From Allorhodopirellula heiligendammensis (lineage in GTDB: Bacteria > Planctomycetota > Planctomycetia > Pirellulales > Pirellulaceae), in the NCBI RefSeq assembly GCF_007860105.1, contig NZ_SJPU01000002.1, positions 919,739-983,738 on the forward strand: DNA of 64,000 nt, given 5' to 3'. Of the stretch, positions 8,498-16,885 are shown in pieces. A program made the position numbers and the translations under genes. The stretch's first letter is position 1; each line of letters starts with the position of its first letter. The notes under the pieces are model-generated. The model did no database searches, was not told the DNA's origin, and saw nothing but the letters and a program-made list of their open reading frames with translations.

Positions 8498-10609
8498 ATG
8501 ACCGCTACTTTTCTTTCCGCCCCGGCAATGCGATCACTCACCTTGATCGTCGCTTGCCTGGTCGTCTTTGGCTCCTCGACCGCGGCAGAACGGGATGCTG
8601 ATTCTCTGGCCCCGGCAACTGCGACGCCCCATGCCGAGTTGCACGATGCCATGGTGGAGGATCTGCGGTTCCTGACCAGTGACGAGCTCCAGGGGCGCAG
8701 CAGCATCGACCCAACAATCTTGGATGCGGCTGACTATATCGCGGAACGTTTTCGTGGACTCGGACTCGAAACCTCTTTGTTTGATGGATCGCCGCTGCAG
8801 TTTCTCGACATCGCGGTGGGGCCTCGCCTGGGATCCAAAGCGGCAAATTTCCTCGAAATCACGTCGTACGGGAGCGAACAAGACGAAGACGACGATCGCG
8901 TAGAGTTGTCCCTGAGCCGCGATTTCCTACCGCTAGCAATTGGTGCGAGCGAGCAAGCCCTGAGCGGTGAATTGGTGTGGGTCGGCTACGGGATTCGTGC
9001 TCCTGAGTATCAATACGACGATTACGCAGCAGTCGATGTGCAGGGGAAAATCGTGATGATGCTGCGTAAGGAACCGGGCACCAACGATCCTGATAGCCCA
9101 TTTGAAGGTGCAGAAAATACGCGGCATGCATTTTTTGAAACCAAAGTCGCCACCGCGATCGATGAAGGCGCGGCGGCAGTTTTGATCGTCAACGATCCGG
9201 CCAGCGTCGAGAAAATGGTTGCCGCCGCTGAGCAACGGCGGCAGGGTGAATTATCGCGACTTGCAAAAATTCGCCAGCGTTTGCTGGCCTTGCCCGCCGA
9301 AGCGCTCAACGCACGTGAAAAATTGAATGGGCAAATCAAGCGGATCGAATCGATGCTGGCGGAGTCCGACGAAGCCGCCATGGCCGAGCGAGGCCTGCTC
9401 GGGATCGCCGAGGCTGGCACGCAATCCCAACACGGATCCGCAAGCGTCGACGCCGCCGATGGCGAACCGACACCCCGACCGCCTATTCCGGTTCTGTCCA
9501 TCTCTCGGGCGTTGGCCAATCGACTTCTCGCAAATCGGCTCAGCGAATTCGAGGCAGAGATTGATTCGGATTGGCAGCCGCGCAGTCGCCTACTCGCTGG
9601 CACACAGCTTCGACTCGGTGTGGAGCTGACGCCGTCGAGTGCACGCAGTCCCAACGTGATCGGCGTGCTGCCTGGACGCGGTGCGTTGGCCAATGAAACG
9701 GTCGTGATCGGGGCTCATTACGATCACGTTGGGATGGGCGAATTCGGATCGCTGGCACCTGGGACAGTCGCTATTCACAATGGCGCCGACGACAACGCCA
9801 GTGGCACGTCTGCCATGCTCCGTGTCGCTGGCGAATTGGTTCAAAAGTTAGCGGGCGAGCAACCGGTAGATAGCCGCCGACGATTGGTATTTATTGCATT
9901 TACCGGAGAGGAACGCGGGCTGTTGGGCAGCAAGCACTACATCGAACAGCCGCGGTTCCCGCTCTCCTCAACCGTAGCAATGATCAACATGGATATGGTC
10001 GGTCGCCTCAATGACAACGAACTCACCATCTATGGCACCGGTACCGCTGAGGGTTTTGAAGCTCTGCTGGACGATGTCAACGAAGATGCAAAGTTCAAAA
10101 TGGTGAAAGTTCAGAGTGGTTATGGTCCCAGCGATCACTCATCGTTTTACCAAGCGGGCATTCCCGTGTTGTTTTTCTTCACTGGCCTGCATGCTGACTA
10201 TCACCGACCAAGTGACGATTTCGACAAATTAAACCTAATCGGTATGGACCGGATAACCGATATCATTTCACAGGTCAGCGAGCGATTGGCGACAGCGCCC
10301 GAGCGTCCGGTGTATGCAGAGACAGAAAAAAACGTCCAAATTCGACGTCAGTTGACGGTTTCGATGGGGGTGACGCTGTCCCAACAACCTGGCGATGTGG
10401 TGCTCTCGTCAATTCTCGCGGCTGGCCCGGCCGCTGAAGCAGGCGTCCGTGCGGGCGATCAGTTGATACAGGTCGGCAAAAAGACGGTCCATCGCATTGA
10501 AGACGTGATGGAGCAACTGCGTCTTCAATCACCCGGCGATGTGCTCAGCGTGGTGGTTCGCCGTGACGCCGAGGAACTCAAACTCGAAATCAAGCTCCGA
10601 CCTCGTTAA
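8498..10609 (+). CDS. Secreted M28-family zinc aminopeptidase with PA and PDZ domains
   Basis: 703 residues. An N-terminal signal peptide (hydrophobic core SLTLIVACLVVFGSSTAA) indicates export; an internal ATG at 8528 would give a tidier signal. A protease-associated (PA) domain covers roughly residues 110-210. The M28 catalytic domain follows (about 385-600), with the metal and catalytic motifs GAHYDHVG, GADDNASG, FTGEERGLLGS, NMDMVGR and a final zinc His in GLHADYHRPSDD. A PDZ domain closes the protein (about 620-703: GVTLS..., AAEAGVRAGDQLIQVG). The family removes N-terminal residues from peptides outside the cytoplasm. A helical region between PA and catalytic domains (near residues 240-290) is an insertion. 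Divergent from rnc, with 130 nt between the longest frames. Confidence 0.9.
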   Translation: MTATFLSAPAMRSLTLIVACLVVFGSSTAAERDADSLAPATATPHAELHDAMVEDLRFLTSDELQGRSSIDPTILDAADYIAERFRGLGLETSLFDGSPLQFLDIAVGPRLGSKAANFLEITSYGSEQDEDDDRVELSLSRDFLPLAIGASEQALSGELVWVGYGIRAPEYQYDDYAAVDVQGKIVMMLRKEPGTNDPDSPFEGAENTRHAFFETKVATAIDEGAAAVLIVNDPASVEKMVAAAEQRRQGELSRLAKIRQRLLALPAEALNAREKLNGQIKRIESMLAESDEAAMAERGLLGIAEAGTQSQHGSASVDAADGEPTPRPPIPVLSISRALANRLLANRLSEFEAEIDSDWQPRSRLLAGTQLRLGVELTPSSARSPNVIGVLPGRGALANETVVIGAHYDHVGMGEFGSLAPGTVAIHNGADDNASGTSAMLRVAGELVQKLAGEQPVDSRRRLVFIAFTGEERGLLGSKHYIEQPRFPLSSTVAMINMDMVGRLNDNELTIYGTGTAEGFEALLDDVNEDAKFKMVKVQSGYGPSDHSSFYQAGIPVLFFFTGLHADYHRPSDDFDKLNLIGMDRITDIISQVSERLATAPERPVYAETEKNVQIRRQLTVSMGVTLSQQPGDVVLSSILAAGPAAEAGVRAGDQLIQVGKKTVHRIEDVMEQLRLQSPGDVLSVVVRRDAEELKLEIKLRPR

Positions 10610-10692
10610 GAGCATCGGCCGTCAAACACACAAATTTATTTTCCTGAGCGTTCGAAAAGTGGTCCGATTCCTCTTGCTCCCTTCGCTCACGA

Positions 10693-10758
10693 TTGACACA
10701 ATCCGAAACCGCGTTGATACCACTGGGCAGCCGAAACGCAGTCCTACATCAACGCGGT
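10693..10758 (+). promoter_or_regulatory. Candidate promoter and 11-bp inverted repeat upstream of the OmpH-lpx cluster
   Basis: A perfect -35-like TTGACA lies at 10693-10698, with a weak -10-like GATACC 17 nt later. Overlapping it, ACCGCGTTGAT (10708-10718) is repeated in exact inverted form at 10748-10758. The repeat could be an operator or an mRNA hairpin. Seen in sequence; function inferred, and promoter prediction in planctomycetes is unreliable. Confidence 0.3.
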
Positions 10759-10845
10759 AGGCAAACGATTGTCGGCGATGGAAGCCGCAATCCAATGCTT
10801 TACCGGTTTCGAAATTTCGCATTCACCACGCAAGGAGTAGCGGAC

Positions 10846-11454
10846 GTGCGACTATTTGTACTTTCGGCCTTAACCCTGGCCACGACCACCCTAACCGTTC
10901 TCGCCCCGACCGCCGCCAGCGCTCAAGAGGGTGGCCACCGGATCGCGGTGGTGGATGTTGCCTACATCTTTAAGAACAACGAAGGCATTAAAGCCCAAGT
11001 CAAAGAAGTCGAGGATAGCCTCAAGAGCTTCGACGAAGAACTACAAGGCAAACGCAACGAACTCAAGTCCGCTGCAGAAAAGCTCAAAACATTTCAGCCT
11101 GGATCGTCCGATTACATCTCGCAAGAAGAGCGAGTCGCGTCGATGGAATCCAAGCTCCGGCTTGAAATGGCTCGCAAGCGAAAAGAACTCGCCGACCGTG
11201 AAGCCAAGATCTACTTTGACAACTATCAGATCATCGCTGCTGGTGTGAAAGCCTTGGCCCAGTACCACAAAGTCAACCTCGTCCTGCGTTACAACAGCGA
11301 AGAGATGGACCTGGAACAGGGCGAATCGGTCATCCGTGGTGTCATGAAAAACATCGTTTATCATGATGAAGCGATTGACATGACCAACGGTACAATGGAC
11401 TACCTCAATCGAGCATTGAAGGTCGCGACCACTCCAGCTGCGAATCGCCAGTAG
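10846..11454 (+). CDS. OmpH/Skp-family periplasmic chaperone
   Basis: About 202 residues. The longest frame starts at 10693, but the GTG at 10846 is chosen because an AAGGAG ribosome-binding site sits 8 nt before it (10832-10837) and because it places a normal signal peptide (RLFVLSALTLATTTL, cleavage near ASA-QE) at the N-terminus. The mature protein begins with the OmpH pattern IAVVDVAYIFKNN, continues with a long charged coiled-coil (about residues 50-125) and ends with a beta segment resembling the Skp body (VNLVLRYNSEEMD). Skp-type chaperones escort unfolded outer-membrane proteins across the periplasm. lpxC, lpxA and an oxidoreductase follow on the same strand, the familiar envelope-biogenesis grouping. 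Confidence 0.85.
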   Translation: MRLFVLSALTLATTTLTVLAPTAASAQEGGHRIAVVDVAYIFKNNEGIKAQVKEVEDSLKSFDEELQGKRNELKSAAEKLKTFQPGSSDYISQEERVASMESKLRLEMARKRKELADREAKIYFDNYQIIAAGVKALAQYHKVNLVLRYNSEEMDLEQGESVIRGVMKNIVYHDEAIDMTNGTMDYLNRALKVATTPAANRQ

Positions 11455-11661
11455 GTGTGGTTGCGTTGTCAACGCTGCAGACCGCAGCGGTGGCGACGAC
11501 GTTTTGCGATGGCGGCATGAGGCCGCTATCGTTGCCATGCCTTCAGGCTCGGCAGAAAATCGAATCGGTTTGGTCAACGACGTGTTGGCCAGGTCAATCG
11601 GGAGGCGGGGAGCCCGTGCGCAGCACGGTCGCCCCTCAGACGAGGCAAGGAGGCCAGCGTC

Positions 11662-12576
11662 ATGATCGGATATCGTAACGAACACACCATCGCATCCCCT
11701 TGCGAAGTCATGGGACGCGGATATTGGAGCGGCCAAGCCGTCCAGATTCGATTTCAGCCTGCCCCCGGGGGCACCGGTATCGTCTTTGTACGCAGTGACC
11801 TCAGCGGCAATCCCCAATGCCCTGCTCGAGTCCAGTATGCCAATGGCATCCAGTTTCGTACCAATCTGGAGAATGGAGACGCCCGTTTCACGATGGTGGA
11901 ACATGTCATGGCGGCCTTGGCCGGACTGGAAGTTGATAACTGCTACGTGGAAGTCGACGCGGAAGAAATGCCGGGACTCGATGGCAGCAGCCAAGCGTAC
12001 GTCGTGGCCCTTCAGTCTGCAGGGTTGGTCATCCAATCAATACTGAAGCCTCAATTGATCATCGAAGCGCCATTCAAAGTGCGGTTCGAAGATGCCACCA
12101 TTGAAGTCACGCCGAGTAAAGGGCGAGTGGCCAGTTTCGGATATCGGCTGGCCTACGATAGCGACAGTGCAATTGGTGATCAGGATTTTCTGTTCGAGCT
12201 AAACCCTCGACAATTTGTGCGCCAGGTCGCCTCAGCGAGAACATTTGTCACGCTTGAACAAGCCGAGCAGCTGCGTGCCGCTGGGATCGCCGGTCACGTC
12301 TCCAATCAAGAGTTGCTCGTGATTGGTCCGGAGGGACCGATCGAGAACACGTACCGCTTCGGAAACGAATGCGCTCGCCACAAAACATTGGACATGATTG
12401 GCGATCTCGCCTTGGTCGGTGTCGACTTGATTGGGCAGTTTCGCTCCGATCGTGGTGGTCATCGAATCAATGGCGTGCTCGCTCAGCAACTCTCGGAGAT
12501 GCTCGCTCAAGCAAAAATGGCTGGCGACTGTCGAGCCTCCAAGGCATGCGATAGTCGCCATGGCAAAGTCGCGTAA
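11662..12576 (+). CDS. lpxC: UDP-3-O-acyl-N-acetylglucosamine deacetylase
   Basis: 304 residues, normal LpxC length. The enzyme removes the acetyl group from UDP-3-O-acyl-GlcNAc, the committed step of lipid A synthesis. Active-site residues are all visible: E80-H81 in EHVMAALAG (catalytic Glu and first zinc His), H240 and D244 in RHKTLDMIGDL (zinc ligands) and H267 in GHRING (general acid region). The start is the ATG at 11662, preceded by a strong AAGGAGG at 11647-11653 with 8-nt spacing. Its place between OmpH and lpxA is the expected one. Unlike proteobacterial operons no fabZ or lpxD lies between lpxC and lpxA here. Confidence 0.95.
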   Translation: MIGYRNEHTIASPCEVMGRGYWSGQAVQIRFQPAPGGTGIVFVRSDLSGNPQCPARVQYANGIQFRTNLENGDARFTMVEHVMAALAGLEVDNCYVEVDAEEMPGLDGSSQAYVVALQSAGLVIQSILKPQLIIEAPFKVRFEDATIEVTPSKGRVASFGYRLAYDSDSAIGDQDFLFELNPRQFVRQVASARTFVTLEQAEQLRAAGIAGHVSNQELLVIGPEGPIENTYRFGNECARHKTLDMIGDLALVGVDLIGQFRSDRGGHRINGVLAQQLSEMLAQAKMAGDCRASKACDSRHGKVA

Positions 12577-12652
12577 CACCCGCTTTCTGAACTCTCAACT
12601 CTGAAACTTCACCTTTGAACCCTCACTTTTTCCTCTTCGAAGGATTATCCCG

Positions 12653-13462
12653 ATGAGTGTCGTGATCGCTCCCACCGCCGTTGTCGATTCCAAAGCAAAT
12701 TTGGGGAAGGACGTTCGCGTCGGACATTTTTGCGTGATCGGACCCGATGTCACCATTGGCGATCGCTGTCGGATTGAAGACCACGTTAGCATTACCGGCG
12801 TCACTCGCTTGGGTAGTGATAACCAAGTCTTCTCGCATTGTTCGATCGGCTCACATCCCCAGGATGTCAGCTATCGGGCGGCACCAACGCGCGTGGAAAT
12901 CGGTGATGGAAACGTGTTCCGAGAACAAGTCACCATCAATCGCGCCAGCGAAAAAGAGGACGGCGTGACGCGTGTTGGCAATCAGAACTACCTGATGACA
13001 GGCACGCACATCGCCCATGACTGCTCGATCGGCAATCGCATCGTGTTGGCGAATAACTGCATGATCGCCGGCCATGCTCACATCCATGATGACGTCACGA
13101 TTGCCGGCGGCGCAGGCATTCACCAATTCGTCTCCGTCGGGACATTGGCATTCGTGGGTGCGATGAGCCGCATCCTGCAAGACGTCCCGCCCTATGTCAT
13201 CATCGAAGGCTACGATGCGAAACCGCGTTGCATCAATACGGTCGGATTGAAGCGACACGACTACACCGAAGAGGATATCGCGGTCTTGACTCAGGCTTTC
13301 CGATTGTTGTATCGACAACGTATTGGCATTGAGCCCTCCCGTGTCGAGATGTTCAAAACCGGTCCGATCCGGCCTGTCCTCCGGCACCTATTTGATTGTT
13401 TAGAAACCACGTGTGGTGGCCGGGCCGGAAGAGGTCGAGACCGCCGAAAGAAAGCAGCATGA
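12653..13462 (+). CDS. lpxA: UDP-N-acetylglucosamine acyltransferase
   Basis: 269 residues. A left-handed beta-helix of hexapeptide repeats fills about residues 1-190, followed by a helical C-terminal domain. The catalytic histidine is H122 in GTHIAHDCSIGNR, and the following NNCMIAGHAHIHDDVTI and GIHQFVSVG segments match LpxA closely. The enzyme transfers a 3-hydroxyacyl chain from ACP to UDP-GlcNAc, the first lipid A step, in the cytoplasm. The start is the ATG at 12653. The stop overlaps the start of the next gene by 4 nt. The C-terminal 20 residues are Arg/Gly-rich (GRAGRGRDRRKK), longer and more basic than usual. Confidence 0.95.
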   Translation: MSVVIAPTAVVDSKANLGKDVRVGHFCVIGPDVTIGDRCRIEDHVSITGVTRLGSDNQVFSHCSIGSHPQDVSYRAAPTRVEIGDGNVFREQVTINRASEKEDGVTRVGNQNYLMTGTHIAHDCSIGNRIVLANNCMIAGHAHIHDDVTIAGGAGIHQFVSVGTLAFVGAMSRILQDVPPYVIIEGYDAKPRCINTVGLKRHDYTEEDIAVLTQAFRLLYRQRIGIEPSRVEMFKTGPIRPVLRHLFDCLETTCGGRAGRGRDRRKKAA

Positions 13463-14562
13463 GCCGTGAACTACGTGTCGCCGTTATTGGTGGCGGACAT
13501 CTCGGACGCATCCACGCCAAACTTCTCAGTCAAGTTGACGGTGCTCGATTAGTTGCCGTCTGCGATCCTGATCAAGTTGCGGGGCAAGCGATAGCTACCG
13601 CGCAGTCAACCACCCAGTGCACCGTAGCCGCCTACGCGGACTACCGCGATTGCATCGAGTCCATTGATGCCGCGATCATTGCCGCGCCCACGCACTACCA
13701 CGCCGAAATTGCGACGACACTGCTCAAGGCTGGCAAACATCTATTCGTAGAGAAACCGATCGCTCACGAATCCGACGATGCCCGGCGACTGGCGTTGCTT
13801 GCGTCCACTCGCGGACTGGTACTGCAAGTTGGCCATGTCGAACGATTCAACCCTGCCTTCACCGCCTTGGGTGACTTCGGTGTCGATGTCAAGTATATCG
13901 AAGCCACGCGAGCGTCCCGGTTTCCCGGGCGATGCCTCGATGTGGGCGTCGTCATGGACCTCATGATCCACGACCTGGACCTCATTCTCTCGCTGACGAC
14001 TGCGCCAGTGAGTTCGATCGCTGCCAGCGGTCTATCGGTGGTCTCCGATCATGAAGACATCGCCGAAGCTCGCATTGAATTTCAGTGCGGGCTCGTCGCA
14101 AACGTCAAAGCATCGCGGATCAGTCCACTGCCGGCCCGCGACATGGTCCTCTACAGCCCGGCGGGATTCGCCCAAATTGATTTTGGCAAACCCGCATTGA
14201 CCACGGTTCGCAGTAGCGAGTCATTGGCACGCCGGGACTTCCATCTCGCCGACCAAACTGACAATCCGTTGACATACGCGGATAGCCTGTTCGGAGAACA
14301 CCTGCAGTGCGAAGTCCAACAGCTGGAACCTCGTAACGCAATTCTCGACGAACTCCATGATTTCGTGATCAGCGTTCAGTGCGGTGGCGTACCGGTCGTC
14401 GATGGCACTGCGGGTGCCCGCGCCGTTGCGGTCGCTGAATCGATTCTCAATGTGATCGACGAGCGGGCCTGGTACGCATTTGCCAAAGCCGACGAAGTCG
14501 GGGCATCGGCCATTCCACGCCGCCGGATCGAGCAAGACCGAGTTGCCCGCCGCGCCGCGTAA
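13459..14562 (+). CDS. Gfo/Idh/MocA-family NAD(P)-dependent oxidoreductase
   Basis: About 367 residues from the ATG at 13459, which overlaps the lpxA stop (ATGA). The N-terminal Rossmann fold has the GGGHLGRIHAK dinucleotide motif directly after the start, and the family EKPIAHESDDA motif carries the conserved EKP lysine. A beta-sheet substrate domain follows (about 125-330). Members oxidise or epimerise sugars and cyclitols. Coupling to lpxA in planctomycetes and related phyla suggests a sugar nucleotide step in lipid A or LPS assembly, for example on the UDP-GlcNAc-derived precursor; that substrate is inference. The longest frame extends back to 13396 inside lpxA, which is not plausible. 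Confidence 0.88.
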   Translation: MSRELRVAVIGGGHLGRIHAKLLSQVDGARLVAVCDPDQVAGQAIATAQSTTQCTVAAYADYRDCIESIDAAIIAAPTHYHAEIATTLLKAGKHLFVEKPIAHESDDARRLALLASTRGLVLQVGHVERFNPAFTALGDFGVDVKYIEATRASRFPGRCLDVGVVMDLMIHDLDLILSLTTAPVSSIAASGLSVVSDHEDIAEARIEFQCGLVANVKASRISPLPARDMVLYSPAGFAQIDFGKPALTTVRSSESLARRDFHLADQTDNPLTYADSLFGEHLQCEVQQLEPRNAILDELHDFVISVQCGGVPVVDGTAGARAVAVAESILNVIDERAWYAFAKADEVGASAIPRRRIEQDRVARRAA

Positions 14563-14628
14563 TACCAGACTGCTACGAGCATACGTATCCGTAGCTCGGG
14601 ACCATTGTCCCGAGCGAACTGTCTGGTA
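14563..14628. repeat. Nested palindromic element after the lpx cluster
   Basis: Directly after the oxidoreductase stop, TACCAGAC (14563-14570) is matched by GTCTGGTA (14621-14628), and inside lies a 9-bp hairpin, GCTCGGGAC (14594-14602) / GTCCCGAGC (14607-14615) with a CATT loop. There is no T-run. It may act as an RNA 3' end structure or be a small dispersed palindromic repeat. Confidence 0.5.
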
Positions 14629-15021
14629 GCTGTCCACCCGAGCGAGGCCGCCGGCGGGACGGCGGAAGTTGACCCGGTTTCTATCGGCGGTCGGCGTTGG
14701 ATCGCCTTTCTGCAGCGGCGTGGATTCGTCACCAAAGACGCCGAAAACACCCTCAGCACGTTGCAAGAACGGTTGGCGGAGATTGAAGACCGCCTGCTCG
14801 ATCCATGAGCACTATAGCGTGGTCAGGCAAGTAAAAGGCTGGACAGCGGCCAGCCATTCTTGCTTCATTGCTCTAATTGACAGCAAATGCAAACAGCGGG
14901 GAAAATGTTGACTTGTGACCAAACGTGTCACTGGGGCAGCTTAAGCTCACATTCAAGTGGCACTACGACGCACTGGTCAAGATGAAGTCGTGTGCGGAAG
15001 ACCCAATGGCGAGCATACGTA
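14629..15021. other. Intergenic region before the dCTP-deaminase-type gene
   Basis: About 390 nt with no supported gene. A short frame beginning at a TTG (14605-14808) ends in a coiled-coil-like stretch but has no credible start. The A+T-richer part near 14870-14930 probably contains the promoter of the downstream defence gene; no box could be assigned. Confidence 0.4.
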
Positions 15022-16614
15022 ATGAGCGATTATCTGAACAACAAAGAACTCGATTCAGAACTAGTGATCGGCCTCGTTTGTGCAGTTGGTACGGAGACAG
15101 GGCTAGTGATCGATCTGCTCCGAGAACGACTCGGCAGGGTTGGCTACCGCGTTGAAGTCGTAAAGGTTTCTTCTCACGTGATTCGACAACTCGTGGATGT
15201 CGAAGACCCAGGAACGAGTCAGTACAAACGATATTCCGACCTGATGGATGCAGGTAACAAGTGTCGTGAAATGGGACTCTCGACGAACCAGAGCGAGGAT
15301 CCCGAAACATATCCAGACGACGCTGTACTTGCATTGGGGGTCGCAACGCACATCGCTGCGCGGCGAACCCAACTGAATACAGAACACCGGCAAGCAGAAG
15401 AGCTAGATCTTGACGGTGAACCGGAGCCACTTCCAAAAACCGCGTTCATTATCGATTCACTAAAACGGCCGGAGGAGGTTGAGAAGCTGCGGATCATTTA
15501 TCCGTCGGGTTTCGTTTTGCTAGGCATACATGCCGAGGTCGATCGACGTACGAAGCATCTCATCGACAATAAAGGCATGTCGGAAGATGAAGCGGAGAAG
15601 CTGATCGAGCGTGATCGGCAAGAAGGCGATCGCAAACACGGCCAGCGAGTGAACTCGACGTTCCACTTGGCCGACTTCTTCGTTCAAGTGACTGACAACC
15701 ATGATCGACTGCGGTGTGATATTCGTCGACTTGTAGGTCTTTGGTTTGGCGATCCGTTTGTTACGCCAACTTTCGACGAGTACGCCATGTTCATGGCGTT
15801 TTCAGCGGCACTGCGCTCGGCCGACTTGTCTCGGCAAGTTGGCGCAGTGATCACACGAGAGAAAGAGATATTGGCAACGGGTGCGAACGAATGCCCGTCA
15901 GCGAAAGGGGGTTTGTATTGGGCAGAACGCAATCCTCAAACGGGATGCATCGAAGACGCCAAGCGAGGGCGAGACTACACCCGTGAAGGTGATTCCAATC
16001 GCATCGAGCAGCTTAATATCATCCAGCGAATTATCGATGAAACGAAAAGTGTGAAACCCGACTTCGATGGCGACACGTTGTTGTCGGTGTTGCGTGAAAG
16101 CGGTATTCGAGACTTGACCGAGTTTGGACGCGTCGTGCATGCGGAGATGGAAGCACTGCTGAGTTGCGGCAGAAACGGCATTTCGACGCGTGGAACAACT
16201 CTGCTCTGCACCACTTTTCCTTGCCACAATTGCGCTAAGCACATCGTCGCGGCTGGGGTTGTTCGCGTTGTCTACGTCGAGCCCTATTCGAAGAGCAAGG
16301 CGTTCGAGTTTCACGATGATTCGATTGTGCAGGCGGAAAATGCCGGTGAAGCGGAAAAGCCAATGGTGGTTTTCGAGCCATTCGTCGGAGTAGGACCACG
16401 CCGATTCTTCGAACTTTTTTCAATGAACTTGGGGTCCAGTTACCCATTGATCCGAAAAAACAGAGACACTGGTGAGACTAAAGAGTGGCGTATCGAAAAA
16501 GCCCAACTTCGTTTACAAATGAAGCCACTTTCCTACTTGGGACTGGAATACCTTGCTTGCGAAGCATTCGGCAAGAAGGTCGCGATGAAAACCGATAAAG
16601 GAGGCGTGTCATGA
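15022..16614 (+). CDS. Anti-phage dCTP deaminase-type protein (P-loop plus cytidine deaminase domain)
   Basis: 530 residues from the ATG at 15022; a GTG ten codons upstream (14992) is an alternative. The N-terminus has a P-loop-like GLVCAVGTETG (residues 17-27) of a nucleotide-kinase-like domain. The C-terminal half is a zinc deaminase: H373-A-E375 in VVHAEMEALLSC and C401/C404 in FPCHNCAKHI bind zinc and position the proton-shuttling Glu. This two-domain layout is that of the described antiviral dCTP deaminases, which collapse the dCTP pool during infection. The last about 90 residues after the deaminase core are a family-specific tail. A 63-residue gene overlaps its stop, and a broken restriction gene lies just beyond, consistent with a defence patch. 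Ordinary dCMP deaminases are about 150 residues, so this is not the housekeeping enzyme. Confidence 0.85.
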   Translation: MSDYLNNKELDSELVIGLVCAVGTETGLVIDLLRERLGRVGYRVEVVKVSSHVIRQLVDVEDPGTSQYKRYSDLMDAGNKCREMGLSTNQSEDPETYPDDAVLALGVATHIAARRTQLNTEHRQAEELDLDGEPEPLPKTAFIIDSLKRPEEVEKLRIIYPSGFVLLGIHAEVDRRTKHLIDNKGMSEDEAEKLIERDRQEGDRKHGQRVNSTFHLADFFVQVTDNHDRLRCDIRRLVGLWFGDPFVTPTFDEYAMFMAFSAALRSADLSRQVGAVITREKEILATGANECPSAKGGLYWAERNPQTGCIEDAKRGRDYTREGDSNRIEQLNIIQRIIDETKSVKPDFDGDTLLSVLRESGIRDLTEFGRVVHAEMEALLSCGRNGISTRGTTLLCTTFPCHNCAKHIVAAGVVRVVYVEPYSKSKAFEFHDDSIVQAENAGEAEKPMVVFEPFVGVGPRRFFELFSMNLGSSYPLIRKNRDTGETKEWRIEKAQLRLQMKPLSYLGLEYLACEAFGKKVAMKTDKGGVS

Positions 16615-16802
16615 CTGACAAGGAAATCCGCCAACAAATCGAGCGGGCAACGGCTGAGGTTCAGACTTGGCCAAGCTGGAAGCGGAATATCCTGGTTCAT
16701 AGTTCCCAGCCGACCAATTCTACTGCGAGAACACCTGTCGATAATCGCCAATCTTCAAGCAGCCAATCCGAGCCGCAGTCGCCTGCATCCGAAGGGCAAT
16801 AG
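16611..16802 (+). CDS. Small protein translationally coupled to the dCTP-deaminase-type gene
   Basis: 63 residues, beginning at an ATG that overlaps the upstream stop by 4 nt (ATGA); a GGAGG lies at 16601-16605, 5 nt before the start. The first 30 residues form a charged helix ending in VQTWPSWKRNIL, followed by a Ser/Gln/Pro-rich, probably disordered tail with SSQPTNSTARTPV. I know of no assigned function. I have the impression that small proteins with this W-P-x-W-K motif recur beside varied bacterial genes, but this needs a search. Tight coupling suggests a partner, inhibitor or stabiliser of the deaminase. The ribosome-binding site and overlap make it very likely to be translated. Confidence 0.7.
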   Translation: MTDKEIRQQIERATAEVQTWPSWKRNILVHSSQPTNSTARTPVDNRQSSSSQSEPQSPASEGQ

Positions 16803-16885
16803 AGCGTTCGACGCAGGTTTCAATGGTTACGTTTGGACCGTTTGCTTGACCGGCTTGGGTTGGCGTAATCAGGTTCTCGCGCCGG

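Noticed and set aside
11041-12036. 331-codon minus-strand frame across the OmpH-lpxC junction
   Set aside because: It overlaps two confident plus-strand genes and shows no recognisable domain.
14605-14808. 67-codon plus-strand frame ending in a coiled-coil-like stretch
   Set aside because: It starts at a TTG inside the palindromic element, has no ribosome-binding site and its first half has non-protein composition.
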